Origin: Clytia hemisphaerica
Lineage: Eukaryota; Cnidaria; Hydrozoa; Leptothecata; Clytiidae
NCBI GenBank assembly: GCA_902728285.1
Contig: CACVBU010000017.1
Location: forward strand, 1,275,716 to 1,339,715
DNA: 64,000 nt
Direction: 5' to 3'
Shown here: piece by piece, positions 11,158-22,916 of the stretch
How positions within the stretch are numbered: the stretch's first letter is position 1
Layout of the letters: every line of letters starts with the position of its first letter
Position numbers and translations under genes: made by a program
The notes under the pieces: model-generated
The model's input: only the letters and a program-made list of their open reading frames with translations
What the model was told of the DNA's origin: nothing
Databases searched by the model: none

Positions 11158-12101
11158 ACAGCTGTCCATATGGTGTATCGGATGAAACCAAGTACATCCT
11201 TGTTTTACAGGAACAATTTTATAAGAACAATTTTATAAGAACAACCAGGCTGGAACCCGCTAAATATGAGAACAGTTTAAGAAGAACTAAGTAAGGAATG
11301 ACAAAGTATTTATCATAGTTTAGAACAGAATATGTATAATAATTGGGGATCAAAGGTTCTCAAATTAAGAAGGACAAAAAAAAAGAATCATGACAGTTAA
11401 GATTTCAAAGGGAAATTAATACGTGATACTGATAAGTGCTGACGTTGTGAAACGTGTCACGTTTATCCCTTCCCAATCCCCTCCCATCAACATTTCACAT
11501 TCCTCTTTTTATTTCCCTTTTTCAAAGAGATATGATCTTATAACAAACTATTCTTCGAGAATTAATATTTCGAAACCATCTAAATCTGGATCATCGATTT
11601 CCCGAAAAAATTCATTCCGCGATCAAAAGGATTATCCGAATGTTCCCAATGACGTAGTATCAATAAACTCTATGCTTATCTGGACATCGATATTGGATTA
11701 ACTTTGTAATATATACCGCATTTTAGTCCGCCTTACAAATTACACGTCTTTTTATAAGAACAGCAAAATTTTTTGAAACCTTTAGAGTACATAAAGCCTT
11801 AAAAACTTGTTCTTAATATTTTCGCCAGCGAAGCCTTATGTTCTTATATAGTTTGTTCTTATAAAAAAACATATTGGAAACATTCTCGGAATTTATAAGT
11901 GGATTTCTTGAATCATTTACAATCAGCAATATTGAAGTCTTAATCCGCATTCAGAAATCAGAAATCGCTTTTTTACTTGGCCTAGAAATCTAAGCTAGTT
12001 TTATGGAAATATAAAACCGTGAATATAGGAAAATCTTTAAATTGCCGCTAATGATCAACTGCCGTAAGCCGCATCTTAGTTTTGTTGTTTCGATTTTAGT
12101 T
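11158..12101. other. Intergenic with repeat fragments
   Basis: Contains TTTTATAAGAACAATTTTAT tandemly near 11215-11245 and a degraded GTTCTTATA-ended repeat at about 11745-11880. The open frame at 11423-11701 begins at a non-ATG codon and has no homology I recognise. Confidence 0.4.
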
Positions 12102-12490
12102 TACCGTATTACTTCGAATAAACGCCCGAGGGCGTTTATTTAATTTTTTCGATTTTAGGAGGGACGTTTATTCAAGGGGGTGTTTAAAAGAAGGGGGCGT
12201 TTATTAAATTATTTTAGTCTTAAGTAGAATATTTAGAGCAAATGTACCTTTTGTTTTAGTTCTTTATCAGGATTTTAGTGCAAAATTTCTGTGATTCAAC
12301 GACTAAAACTGCATCGAAAACTGCTCTGCTTACAAGAAATGACTAAAATCTTCCTTTTCAAACCCAATCAACACTGGTATTAAAGTATTAAAGTCACAAG
12401 TTTCTAATAAACGCGTTTATTAAATAATTTTCCTTTTAGGAGGGGCGTTTATTCGAGGGGGGGGGGGCGTTTATTCGAAGTAATACAGTA
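12102..12490. mobile_element. Tc1/mariner-like MITE, AATAAACGCCC termini
   Basis: Terminal inverted repeats of about 24 bp with one mismatch: CCGTATTACTTCGAATAAAC at the left, CTGTATTACTTCGAATAAAC read inward from the right. TA on both sides fits a TA target duplication, typical of the Tc1/mariner superfamily. The interior has further GGCGTTTATT motifs and G runs. A second copy is split at about 14408-14553 and 16075-16138. Non-autonomous. Confidence 0.85.
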
Positions 12491-14218
12491 TGTAATTCAA
12501 GTTTCCTCATTTTTGAGCAAAGCTTGTTAAAAGACACGAAAGATCATTAAAACTTAAAATAGTTTTAGATATCTAGACTGAAACTTTGTCGCCCTTTTCG
12601 AGGGAAAACGTCAGCTGCTACGATTGGGCAGCATCTACGGGTGCTATGTTATTTAAATTGGACAACCATTTCTATGAAAATGGACAAAAGTAAACGATCT
12701 GGAAGCTTCACCTAACTCTAAAGAAAGAATTAACTGATTTGCTTTACCGTAATCAAGGAACTTGCCGTAACATAATGTGTTCAGGCGGATTTTCTAATCC
12801 TACTCACAGACGCGGGTTTGAAATATCTTCTTGCATTAAAGAAGGCATACTATTCCAACTTGCTCCCCCTTTCAGATTTCGATGGAGCCCACTTGCAAGA
12901 GGATAAAGAGAAAGTTGAAATTTCTTCCTGGTTTTCCTATTTGCAAAGTTTTAACTCTTACAGAGGTATGCCAATTGGACTTCAGATTGTTTACCCCAGT
13001 AATGCCGGAGAGAGTGTGTTCTAAAGAAAATAGATCAAATGAACTTTTTCCCTCGTTAATTTAGAGCTCATTTAGATCATTCATAAAATTTGAGAACCTT
13101 AAAAGGGAAGGTTTTGCATTGTAAATCTGTGAAAAAAGAATACAGATTGATCTCAACAGAGCGAGTTAAAAGTTTAATAATAGCTATAAGAATTATTATC
13201 CAGGGGTTATCTCCTTATAAGGTGCTCTGTTAAAAACCACAAAAAAGAAAAAAGAATACCTCGGATCTTAATAATATCAAAATTATCACCTCAATTTCGA
13301 AATAACAATCTGACCTTGACGCGTATGGATGGAAAAGCAAGCTTGTTAAAAAATCTTTTCCAGCTTATACTAAGTGCTCTTCTCTCGAATAAGTTGGCTT
13401 TGACTTAACAGAATCTTTGGAAAATTTATTATCCTATCTTTTTAAGTGAGGGTGAATAAACTAAAACCAGTCTAAAACCCCCTGGAAATTTTAAAACAAA
13501 TTCTTACCCCCTGGAAAAATGAAAAACCACTCCTTTAGACCCCCTAGAAATTCTTCTCGGATTACTCCCCCTGGAAATGTTCGTCCAACTCCTGTATATT
13601 TTAGAATGATCCCACCTACAAAGTTAAGAATATCTAAGATGAAATACCATTCTTATAAAAAGAGCATGTATTCAAGTGTCAACGGTCTTTAAAAATTTTG
13701 GATGTTCAGATAAAAAAAATCTCGTATCAAAATAAGATCAAAACTGAAATTATAACAATTTGAAACGATTCTATGGAAAAAAATTCAATTTTTCATGAAT
13801 ATATATTTCTTATAAGGGTTCTTATATAACTTATATATTTCTTATATAAGGGTTAAAGCTCTTATCAAAAAGTTCGCAGAAGCGCCATCCGTTACTTGGC
13901 TTTCAACACCTTGTGTATCAGAACTTGCTACATTTTGTTGAAGACGATGTCCTAATAACGCGGATTGGACATTACAGTAAAGAGAGATAAGTGAAGAAGC
14001 AGTATAACAAGGTGCAGTATGCAAAAGTGTATCAAATGAGACGCGAGAAAGACTTCAACTATTAAGCGTTTTCTTACACATATGAAAAAAAACATTTTTT
14101 TAGAAAAAAGAAAAATAAATTTAGAATTTAGCTCTACCTTGGTATAATAGAGCACTTTGTCACCACAAATTACTAATGTTGTTGTTGAAAAAAAGAATTA
14201 TAAAATAAATAAATCAAC
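12491..14218. other. Intergenic; short CCCCCTGGAAATT repeats
   Basis: Between 13476 and 13592 a CCCCCTGGAAATT-like motif recurs about four times, probably a degraded fold-back arm. A stretch bounded by CCCCCTTTCAG (ending near 12875) and GAGGTATGCC (near 12966) looks like an exon but has no partner. No gene can be supported. Confidence 0.4.
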
Positions 14219-14404
14219 ATTTTAGATCCTTTCTTGCACATTAAGCTAAACTTTTAAAAATTTCACAGTTTATGAAAGCAAAGCATTACAAAGCATTTTT
14301 AAACAAAAGAAAAGTACCTTTTGCCGTAACTTACATAACTTACATAACTTTTGACTTCTTTTGTTTTCATCATGAATATTCCTAATTTTTTGATGAAAAT
14401 CATC
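14219..14404. repeat. Left direct repeat flanking nested insertion
   Basis: About 185 bp (TTGCACATTAAGCTAAACTT ... CATCCCGAAATATTTTT) repeated almost intact at 16139-16346. Its end is the left part of the ATAAGAAT MITE family. The two copies bracket a transposon stack. Confidence 0.85.
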
Positions 14405-14553
14405 CCGAAATATTTTTATCAGGATTTTAGTGCAAAATTTCTTTGATTCAACGACTAAAACTGCATCGAAAACTGCTCCTTTTCAAACCCAATCAACACT
14501 GGTATTGAAGTATTAAAGTCAAAAGTTTCTAATAAACGCCCCTCCGCCCCTGA

Positions 14554-16074
14554 AGAGGCCCGGAATTCCCGAGTTATTTTTTCCGAGTTAGAAAACCGAG
14601 TTAAGAAAAAACCGAGTTATCCCGAGTTATGACGTCATTTTTGGAATTTAGTGACGTCATTTTTCATTTTTTAACTCGGGAATTTTTGCTTCCTTTAACT
14701 TTTCGAGTTATTTTCCATTTTTTAACTCGGGAATTTTTGCTTCCTTTAACTTTCCGAGTTATTTTTCATTTTTTAACTCGGAAATTTTTTCTTCCTTTAG
14801 CTTTCCGAATTATTTTTGAATTTTTAACTCGGGAATTTTTGCTTCCTTTAGCTTTCCGAGTTATTTTTCTTCATAAAAAAACACCAGCTTTAATCTATTG
14901 ATCCCATAACAACCTAAATCAAAGACATAACCATCCATTACCAACTAGAAAAAACCTTAACCTGCTTTGAATAAAATGAATAATCAACAAACAAGTGAAT
15001 AATTGAAAAACAAGAACTAAAGTTAAAACCTGCTAGATAAACAAAGTGTAAGCCCTTCAAAAATCTTACAGCATTAATGCTGTGTAAATCTTAAAAAATA
15101 CAGCAGGTAAGTGATGTGATAAAGCTATTTTAAAACTAATATTTCCTCCCTATTTCATTAAATGTAAAATTTTTGAATGAATCAACAACGATTCTTGAAT
15201 CAATCATAAAGTCTTTAAAGCTATGCGCTTCAATGAATGAACACCAAATTTTCGTAAGGTCTTAAGTAAAATTTTACGTGCATGTGAAAAAAGCTTTAGT
15301 AGAAGCAGAAAGGTCACCCTTGGCTTGGCACATCTCTGTGTTATTGAAAAACAATGGAGGGGGTACTAGAGTTGCAAGCTAACGGGTATGTGCCGCAAAA
15401 ATCGAGAAAAAAACTAATTTTTCGGGATTTTGTGACCCTTATTGGAACTTTTGGCTGTTTTTACAAGCCTTAGGGGGACTGAACTTAGATTTTGTGATAT
15501 TTACGACCCCTCGAAGGTCCAAAAAAGGCACCCTTAAGGGCGGCACATACCCGTACTTGCCTTAGTACCCCCCTCCATAGAACTCATTCACAAAATTCTT
15601 CTTCTATTGCTTGTGGTTTCGATCAATAGATTAAAGCTGGTGTTTTTTTATGAAGAAAAATAACTCAGAAAGCTAAAGGAACCAAAAATTCCCGAGTTAA
15701 AAAAATGGAAAATAACTCGGAAAGCTAAAGGAAGCAAAAATTCCCGAGTTAAAAATTTAAAAATAACTCGGAAAGCTAAAGGAAGCAAAAATTCTCGAGT
15801 TAAAAATTCAAAAATAACTCGGAAAGCTAAAGGAAGAAAAAATTCCCGAGTTAAAAAATGAAAAATAACTCGGAAAGTTTAAGGAAACAAAAATTCCCGA
15901 GTTAAAAAATGGAAAATAACTCGGAAAGTTAAAAGAAGCAAAAATTCCCGAGTTAAAAAATGAAAAATGACGTCACTAAGTTCCAAAAATGACGTCATAA
16001 CTCGGGATAACTCGGTTTTTTCTTAACTCGGTTTTTTTAACTCGGAAAAAATAACTCGGGAATTCCGGGCCTCT
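14554..16074. mobile_element. 1.5-kb long-TIR DNA element, AGAGGCCCGG ends
   Basis: Terminal inverted repeats of about 350 bp (left, 14554-14903) and 450 bp (right, 15624-16074). Outer ends are AGAGGCCCGGAATTCCCGAG and its inverse. Each arm contains tandem subunits of TTTTTAACTCGGGAATTTTTGCTTCCTTTAACTTTCCGAGTTA type (about 60 bp), more of them on the right. CCCCTGA at 14547-14553 and 16075-16081 is a 7-bp target duplication (extendable to 9 with AG). Two TGACGTCA sites lie in each arm. No transposase frame; the open frame at 14629-14901 is a by-product of the tandem subunits. Confidence 0.85.
15354..15578. mobile_element. MITE nested inside the 1.5-kb element
   Basis: Inverted ends ATGGAGGGGGTACTA and TAGTACCCCCCTCCAT, with a second inverted block GGGTATGTGCCGC / GCGGCACATACCC inside each arm. 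It lies in the central unique part of the element at 14554-16074, hence a younger insertion or an original internal hairpin. Confidence 0.75.
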
Positions 16075-16138
16075 CCCCTGAAGGGGGCATTCATTTGAGG
16101 GGGCGTTTATTGAATAATTTTCCTTTCAACATTTTTTC

Positions 16139-16346
16139 ATCAACATTTTAGATAATTTCTTGCACATTAAGCTAAACTTTTAAAAATTTCACAGTTTATG
16201 AAAGCAAAGCATTACAAAGCATTTTTAAACAAAAGAAAAGTACCCTTTACCGTTACTTACATAAGTTACATAACTTTTGAGTTATTTTGTCTTCATCATG
16301 AATATTCTTAATTTTTTGATAAAAATCATCCCGAAATATTTTTGTG
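16139..16346. repeat. Right direct repeat flanking nested insertion
   Basis: Copy of 14219-14404. Unlike the left copy it continues to the right into the remaining part of an ATAAGAAT-family MITE (to about 16588). Confidence 0.85.
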
Positions 16347-16588
16347 GTATTTTTAGGTTTGGATTCGATCCCCAGTCAAAATCTAGCATGTAATACATAC
16401 CTCAAGCTAAAATTTGGCATTTTTGTTGAACCTTTCAGCAATATGATGGCTATAATGGTAAAATGCTCTAAAAATGACATTCTTAGGTTCAATTGCCAAA
16501 TTCCATGATGGTGATATTCTTACCATATTCTTAATTTTTTGGCCAATTTCATCATAAATATTCTTATAAAGGAAAAAAGCATGTACGC
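16296..16588. mobile_element. ATAAGAAT-family MITE, degraded
   Basis: Shares GAATATTCTTAATTTTTTG, CATCCCGAAATATT and the right end ATATTCTTATAAAGG with the better copies at 17573-17913, 31604-31876 and 57061-57360. The left terminus is not intact. Confidence 0.6.
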
Positions 16589-17263
16589 ACTTAAAGTTTA
16601 TCCCTTGTTGGAAAGATAATCAATAGAAATTGAAAGATGATAATGAAATGATTAGATGCAGAGGAAAAACGAAAGGAGATTCGAGTCTTCAGAAGTTATT
16701 CAGCTTGAAACATATTATATTATCGAAACTTATTTCTTGGGTCAAAAACTGAGCCTGAAGGGCCAAGATTGCTCATTCTAGATGCAACTATTAAAAGGAA
16801 CGTTACCGAAACAAACTAAAAACACGCCAATGTTAGTGACGAAGCTGGATTAGGCGATTTTATTGATAGCTGTAAGTCCGCATTTAGAGAATCTAAAGAT
16901 AAGAAAGCAAATATGAAAGGCTTATAACGGATTACCAGAAAACCTTCTCTGGAAGGAAAACTACGAAAAATTCCTCTTTCGCTTTCTGAAGATTTATTGA
17001 CATTGAACTTTTGATTTGACAACATTTCATATTCATGAAGATGGGAACCTGTGCGAGTGAAAAGGGAGGGTTTTGGTTTGTTTTGAAATTTCCTACCCTA
17101 AACCCCACCCAACCAATACTAAAGAGTTACATACTAAAAATTACATCATTGCTGATACGAAATTAACACCAAGTGCCGAAGAAGATTTTGAAATTTGTCA
17201 TTAAACGTCTTGAATTTCAAAGATAATTTTTAGATAGATTATGAACACACATGATTGAGCCTT
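16589..17263. other. Intergenic, no gene seen
   Basis: Unique AT-rich DNA. The minus-strand frame 16816-17025 begins and ends without splice sites and shows no recognisable domain. Confidence 0.4.
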
Positions 17264-17501
17264 AGTAAGTAAGTCTACCACCGCAGTCGTAGGGCGGCCC
17301 GAAGATAGGGAAGGGCGTCACTTTTTCTCTTCGGATTCCTCTACTTAACGTCTAACTTTCTCTTAATTGCTGAGCGTCAACCAGAAAGGCATTGAGTACC
17401 TTTTTTGTACTAAGTACGAACTTTTGGAATGACCCGGCTTGGGATTGAACCAGCGAACCTTGTGCACCGTAGCCGAGTGCTCTACATATGAACTACGGTC
17501 G
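17264..17501 (-). mobile_element. tRNA-derived SINE
   Basis: Read on the minus strand it starts with a tRNA-like head: CGACCGTAGTTCATATGTAG (A-box region), then GGTTCAATCCCAAGCC (B box). It continues through a tail domain (CTCAGCAATTAAGAGAAAG, CTTCCCTATCTTCGGGC) to a simple 3' tail of ACTTACTTACTAAG type. The same structure in plus orientation is at 62850-63113. The internal pol III promoter is partly degraded in the A box. Confidence 0.85.
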
Positions 17502-17572
17502 AAGTCTACTGAATTTGAAAGGCCGGTGAAATCCACCTTTAGCCGATCCGAAATAGTAATACGAGTCGTGTT

Positions 17573-17913
17573 TACACGCTTTTTTATAAGAATGGTGTAA
17601 ATCCATTTCATCTTAACTTTTTTGGGAAAATCATCCTGAAATATTCTTACAGCATTCTTAGGTTAGGATCCTAATTCAAAACTAGATTTAACATTTAGTA
17701 CGTACGTCTCAAGCATAAAATGGCATTTTTGTGAAAGGAGTGAGCCTTACTTGGGGGTAATTGACAATATATAATTGAAAATGCTTAAAGAATTCTTAGC
17801 TTGAGTAGCCAAATTCCATGAAGGTAATACCATTCTTAGCATTATTCTTATTTTTTTGGCCATTTTCATCATGGGCTTTCTTATAAAGTGTATTCTTATT
17901 AAAAAAAAGCGTA
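17573..17913. mobile_element. ATAAGAAT-family MITE
   Basis: Inverted termini TACACGCTTTTTTATAAGAA and TTCTTATTAAAAAAAAGCGTA. The interior has repeated ATTCTTA motifs, TTTTTTGGCCATTTTCATCA and CATCCTGAAATATTCTT, shared with the other copies. About 340 bp, no coding capacity; the short frames at 17747-17965 and 17856-18044 are shadows. Confidence 0.8.
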
Positions 17914-18058
17914 TAACTGTACTAGAATGTGTCTCCATCGGGGTGGAAGAAAATATGCCGCCCAAAATTAAAAGTTCCTTGGATAATTTTGTAGTTGAAA
18001 CCTACGCCCACCAAATGGTGTATAGACATGAAATAATTATGTAACTTAATACATATAC

Positions 18059-18339
18059 CATTGTCGTATGAAGTTAATGTGTTTTATTCCAATACTAATA
18101 GTTTCACGCCGTGGAGACGAACTGATTTCGAAATGTCGCAATGTGAACAAGTTTACGCTAAAACAACACGACTCGAAAGACTGACGTCAATTGTTGTCAA
18201 AAGAAGCCAGTACATTGTTCTTCATAAAAATTTGAAACGAACTCTAGTTTTTTTAAATTTTATTTTCAACTGATAATCGTCTCCACGGCGTGAAACTATT
18301 AGTATTGGAATAAAACACATTAACTTCATACGACAATAG
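18059..18339. mobile_element. MITE with about 62-bp near-perfect TIRs
   Basis: Left arm begins CATTGTCGTATGAAGTTAAT and ends TTTCACGCCGTGGAGACGA; the right arm is its inverse, ending at ACGACAATAG. The arms are about 62 bp with hardly any mismatch, which implies recent origin. A solitary right-end fragment (TTAACTTCATACGCCAATAG) is at 19808-19829. Confidence 0.85.
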
Positions 18340-18502
18340 TGAAATTTTAATATTTGCCACTTGCAAAGTATAAATTTCTACTTGATCTAGCACACAAAAC
18401 TATGTTATACATATTCTGTTAGGCCAATTATCCATGAGTCTGAAAATTTAAGAATCGCAATGAGAAAATTTGATGAAGAAGAAAATGAAGACTTTTGCGA
18501 AG

Positions 18503-18696
18503 AAGTACCTTATCGGGGAAAACTTCGTCGGGGAAAAGTGACGAAATTTTGGACAAGTGACGAATATTTTCCCCGACGAAAATTTTCCCCGGCCTTAATG
18601 CGTTTACCAACTACCAGCAAGTGACGAATTTTTCCCCGACGAAAATTTTCCCCGTCGAAAATTTTTCCCGACGAAGTTTTCCCCGATTAGGTAACT
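18503..18696. mobile_element. Fold-back element, TTTTCCCCGACGAA motifs
   Basis: Left end AGTACCTTATCGGGGAAAAC and right end GTTTTCCCCGATTAGGTAACT are inverted. The interior repeats CCCCGACGAAAATTTTCCCC in both orientations. Non-coding. Confidence 0.7.
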
Positions 18697-19036
18697 AACT
18701 TTGAAGAGCTTAGTTTCGGCGAAGAAAAAACATTTTGAAAGATTTTTTGCGGCAAATGGTACATCTTTTATCGAACTAAAATCATTTTTTGGGAAAATTT
18801 TTCTAAAAGCTTATTTTCATGAATTTTATTATTTGAACGGTAGGCAAGACCCTCCGAAAATTTCAAGTAAATTAAGTGCCTGATCCAAATAACGCCACAC
18901 ACGTTTTCTGACTCTTCAAGGACTATACTTTCATGATCAAAAGAAAAAATGACTATACGCCGATGCGCATACGGGACCTAACTCAGCCCCTAGAGTACAT
19001 CCCAATTTTTCATAGAAAAACAGCCATAACTTTTGA

Positions 19037-19485
19037 CAGTCTGTGCCACTAACTCGATCGGGAAGATTCTACCGAAATGGGAAGAACCTTCCCGAACGGG
19101 AAGAACTTACTCTAATTTTTTCTGCTCGTTTGGGAAGATTTTTCCTCTTTGGGAAGTTGAAAATTGACTGAATCTTCAGCGAAGCTGTACGATGACCGGC
19201 GAAAGTTGAAACTTTTTGGAAGTAAAAAAGTATCAAATTTTAAGGTTTTTCACCGAAAGAAAGTATACTTTACCGTAGAAATCTTGTTAAATTGTGAAAA
19301 AACTGCGTAAACTTCCCAAACGGGAAGTTCCAACCCGATCGAGTTTTCCTTATTTTCCCGCTTCTTCCCGATCTGGAAGTCCGTTTTTAACTCTTACCCG
19401 TTTGGGTGTCAATTTAATTTCCCGTTCGGGAAGGTTCTTCCCATTTTGGAAGAATCTTCCCGATCGAGTTAGTGGCACAGACTGT
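19037..19485. mobile_element. MITE with about 65-bp TIRs, ACAGTCTGTGCC ends
   Basis: Left ACAGTCTGTGCCACTAACTC and right GAGTTAGTGGCACAGACTGT are inverted. Homology continues inward through ATCGGGAAGATTC and GGGAAGAACCTTCCCG. The interior is rich in CTTCCCGATC-like motifs. The plus frame at 19294-19524 is a shadow. Confidence 0.85.
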
Positions 19486-20544
19486 TTGATGCATTCATTT
19501 AGAAAAATTTTCCGAAAAATCTAAAACAGTTCAATTCTTTGCGGACAGTTTGAGAAAATTTCGAAACAAAAAGGTTAATTACCCATTAAAACTTAGCACT
19601 TTTTATAAAAGAGGGTGATGCCACAGATTATTAACGTCTTTTTAAAGTTCATAACGTCATTTTTGCAATTAAGTTATTCTTAATTACTCTGAGGGATTTG
19701 ATTAAAAAGCGATTTATAAGGCAATTCTTTGTTAAAAGTGTTAAAGAATCTAAAACATAACTTTTATGTTCAAATACTAAAATCAATTTTCCGACTATAG
19801 TCAGAGCCCTTAACTTCATACGCCAATAGTATATGCTTCCGATTCCGATTGGTCAAGCACTCTTCTGATGAATGAGAGTTCAACTCAACAAGAAGTGCTT
19901 TATCCCTACTTTATACATAAAAGTTATTTTCTAAAACGATTGGACATATGCTTGAGCACGGAAAACGTGATTTTTATGTTGAAATTTCATTTCCTGTGAT
20001 ATGTTTACTATGATATGTTCACATAATGACATTTTAACCAATTAAAATTCACTAATTTCGAAAATCTTTTACAATTTATAAAGTTCAAGTTATAAAAATA
20101 AATACAAAATGTCAAGAAGTGATCATACCTGGAAAAACGAGAAATGAGAAAAAAAGATAACAAAATGGAAAAGAAAAGAAAAAAATGAAGAAAAAATAGC
20201 CCCTGTCAGAAGAGTATGTTAAAAAATAAAAAATAATAAAAAAGATAAGGGTATTAGTTCTCCATATCCTTTTGTTTCGATTGGTCCTCATCAATTATTG
20301 ATGATTGAAGGGCAATAAAAAGAGCACGAAGAACGAGATGGAATCATTCAGCACAGTGATAACATACACTACATTCACTGATAACATACTCAACCATACT
20401 AAAAAGAAGCAGTAGGCAGTTTAAAGCAGAGGGAAAAGAAGAAAAAGAAACACGTACAACTTTCTAGTAAGAAGAAAAATTTCACAACACTCAACATCAA
20501 CACAGACAAACGAAGAATATTCACCAAGAAAGAGAAGAATCAAA
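19486..20544. other. Upstream region of the 20.5-kb ORF
   Basis: Mostly AT-rich. 20400-20540 is a purine- and CA-rich stretch (AAGAAGCAGTAGGCAG, CTCAACATCAACACAGAC) that looks like a 5' UTR for the small ORF starting at 20545. Confidence 0.35.
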
Positions 20545-20841
20545 ATGGAACGATTACAAATGGATCAACGCAAACTCCGAAACATGACTCCAGAAGTATT
20601 CCAAACATGTAAAGAATATTATATACAGCAGCAAGTAACTATGAAAGGGCGGCGTTCGGCCGTCACCTGCACCCAAATCAAAGAAGTCATCCAAAACAGA
20701 CAAAGCTGTAAACTTCCATCTTTATTCCGATCAACCACCAAATCACTTAAAATGACGCAATCCCAAAAATCCGAAGATAAAGAAGTGTTTTACATGTTGA
20801 TGGCAAATGCAGCCGGCCGAAGAAAAACATACATATCGTAA
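20545..20841 (+). CDS. Small orphan protein, 98 residues
   Basis: Single open frame from an ATG in good context (AATCAAAATGGAA) to TAA. The protein is basic and polar, with MERLQMDQRKLRNMTPEVF at the start, a Lys/Arg/Ser/Gln-rich centre, and no signal peptide, membrane segment or known motif. The upstream 140 bp resembles a 5' UTR. It could be a lineage-specific small gene or a chance frame. I do not recognise it. Confidence 0.4.
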   Translation: MERLQMDQRKLRNMTPEVFQTCKEYYIQQQVTMKGRRSAVTCTQIKEVIQNRQSCKLPSLFRSTTKSLKMTQSQKSEDKEVFYMLMANAAGRRKTYIS

Positions 20842-22916
20842 AATGAACTCTTTATGAATAAGTATTGAAGATCATTACATTTTAGTACGATTTATACCAA
20901 TATTTTTTTTAACTTGATATAGTAGTATTTTTTCAAATATTGTACATAAATGCACCAGAAAACTTTTTTATCAGTATTTTACAAAATTGAAAGATTTCAT
21001 TAAAAAAATCCAAATTACAAACGTCTTCATTTTCCATATTTAACATTTTTGGCAAGCACATTTGGATGGGCGACTAAAATTTTTTTATTAGAACGTCTTA
21101 ATTTTGGCGGAGCCTGGATTCGCTTTTTTTTCTTTGGGAAAATTTTGAGCCTTAAATGTTCTTATTGCTCTTGGCGTTTTTGAAATTAATTCACTTAAAT
21201 ATACAAAATTAGTTCGAGTTATAAAAATTGGTCGAAAGTCGAACGATCTGCTTAAAGTTGCAGCTAACCTCTTCAATTCCAAGGGTTCAAAGACCAAGAG
21301 TTCTTACGGTCTAATTTTTGATTGTGTTATTCTTTTCCCAAATTTCAGCCTAAATGTTCTTATAAACTGGGTTTCCATAAAAAAGCTGGAAATTCAAGTA
21401 AATCTTAACTTTTAGCTCAAAAAACTTTTTGAAAACCTTTCTCGAACCAGGTTGGTTAAACATAAAAAAGATTATTTCTTTGAAATGGGATGGGGATAAT
21501 GCTATAGTGCATCAACTCGACCAAGATCGTATATAGGAAGATTGATAGGCCAGTAATCTAGGACTAATTGACAGTTTCTATCGATTGTTTTCACGGAGTT
21601 CACGGCCAGACAACTAGGTTATTATCTAAAAACTGAACGGACAAACATGGGAACGTGTGGAAATTCAAACAGGTTTGTGGAGCTTACGACCCTAGACCGC
21701 TATGTAATGGCTTCTTGTGACTTTAACAAGGGGGCTAAAATGAATCTGAATGGACTTCCATTGTTTTTATATGCAACCAAACGCAGCGTTGCAGATACTC
21801 TACTTTGAAGTTTATTTGTGAGACAAACAGCTTTAGCGGTCCCTGTTTACAGGTTGTTGAGCTCACTCCTTCGTTCTTTTCCATTTTTGATATAATACAC
21901 GCTATTCTTTTACAACAATATTCATGATAAAATTGGCCAAAAAATCTTAAAATATGCTAAGAAAATCACGACCATGGCATTTGGCAACCCCGAAAGGGTT
22001 ACTTGGGCACGTAGGTTTCATTTTTGGAACCTCGGCGGCACCGGGGATAGTACCCCCGGGTTGGCAACTGAAATGTAGTTTATTATCACTTTGTGAGTAT
22101 TTTTATGTAATTTCTTATTAAATGATTTAGTCCGCAATGCTTTAAAATGTTCTTAACTTGTTCATAATATTCTGGCCTCATGTTCTCTATAGTTTGTTCT
22201 TATAAAAAAACGTGAAGAACAGAGGAAATGAATCTACAAGCAAAATATTTCAATTCATCTCATGTTAACCCTTTGATAACTATTGTTTGTTAGAACTTGC
22301 TTTCGTTTGATTTTTTCGAAATATCTTTTTCGTTTTTATTGCGCTCATTATAAGCGGATTCGTTATACCTTTTCCTTAACTGTTTTGATCAGATATTCCC
22401 AAAATTTTGCCTACCATATTGTTGACTAAAGATTTTTAACCCAAAAACTTGGAGTTCTGAAAAAACAATAACAGCTTATTTAACTTCTAATTTACGTAAT
22501 ATATGGAGAAGGGTTTAGACAAGATGGATTGGTGACGTACTGTGTAAGTTTTGGCATCAAATATTAGCTAGCCTCTTATAAGTATAAGTTTTGGGGTAAG
22601 ACTGTCCCCACCCATACAATCTTATTTTCTATTTATAAGGGCTGCCTGCAACCATAACTGTAGGGCGGGAGGGTATCACGTGATAAAAAAAGATTCTCAT
22701 TCAGCTTCAAATCTCTCGCTGACGGATCGAAGGAGCCCATCTTTCGGTTAACTTCTGCCATTATAAATATAATATAAACCCGAAGCCATGACATTTAGAC
22801 AAAAAGGGGGAAGGCAGCCGCCCATTCGCTAGGCCTTGGCGCTGAGTTGGTTATTAGCTAAGTTGCAGTTAAACTACAATAGACAAAAATATCTAAAAAT
22901 ATCTCAAAATAATGAC
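20842..22916. other. Intergenic with repeat remnants
   Basis: About 21080-21400 and 22090-22220 contain GTTCTTA-rich remnants with TTGTTCTTATAAAAAAACGTG-type ends. About 22020-22080 has a GGCACCGGGGATAGTACCCCCGGG stretch forming a short hairpin. 22640-22780 has a sequence resembling a SINE tail but no clear head. No gene. Confidence 0.4.

Noticed and set aside
12876-12965. Exon bounded by CCCCCTTTCAG and GAGGTATGCC
   Set aside because: Good splice-like borders and two open frames, but no neighbouring exon, homology or second support; could be chance.
14629-14901. Repetitive 90-residue protein with four FHFLTREFLLPL units
   Set aside because: It is the translation of the tandem subunits of a transposon terminal inverted repeat; the other arm does not encode it and no start or splice context supports it.
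22640-22780. Fourth SINE copy
   Set aside because: A tail-like stretch is present on the minus strand but no A or B box could be identified.
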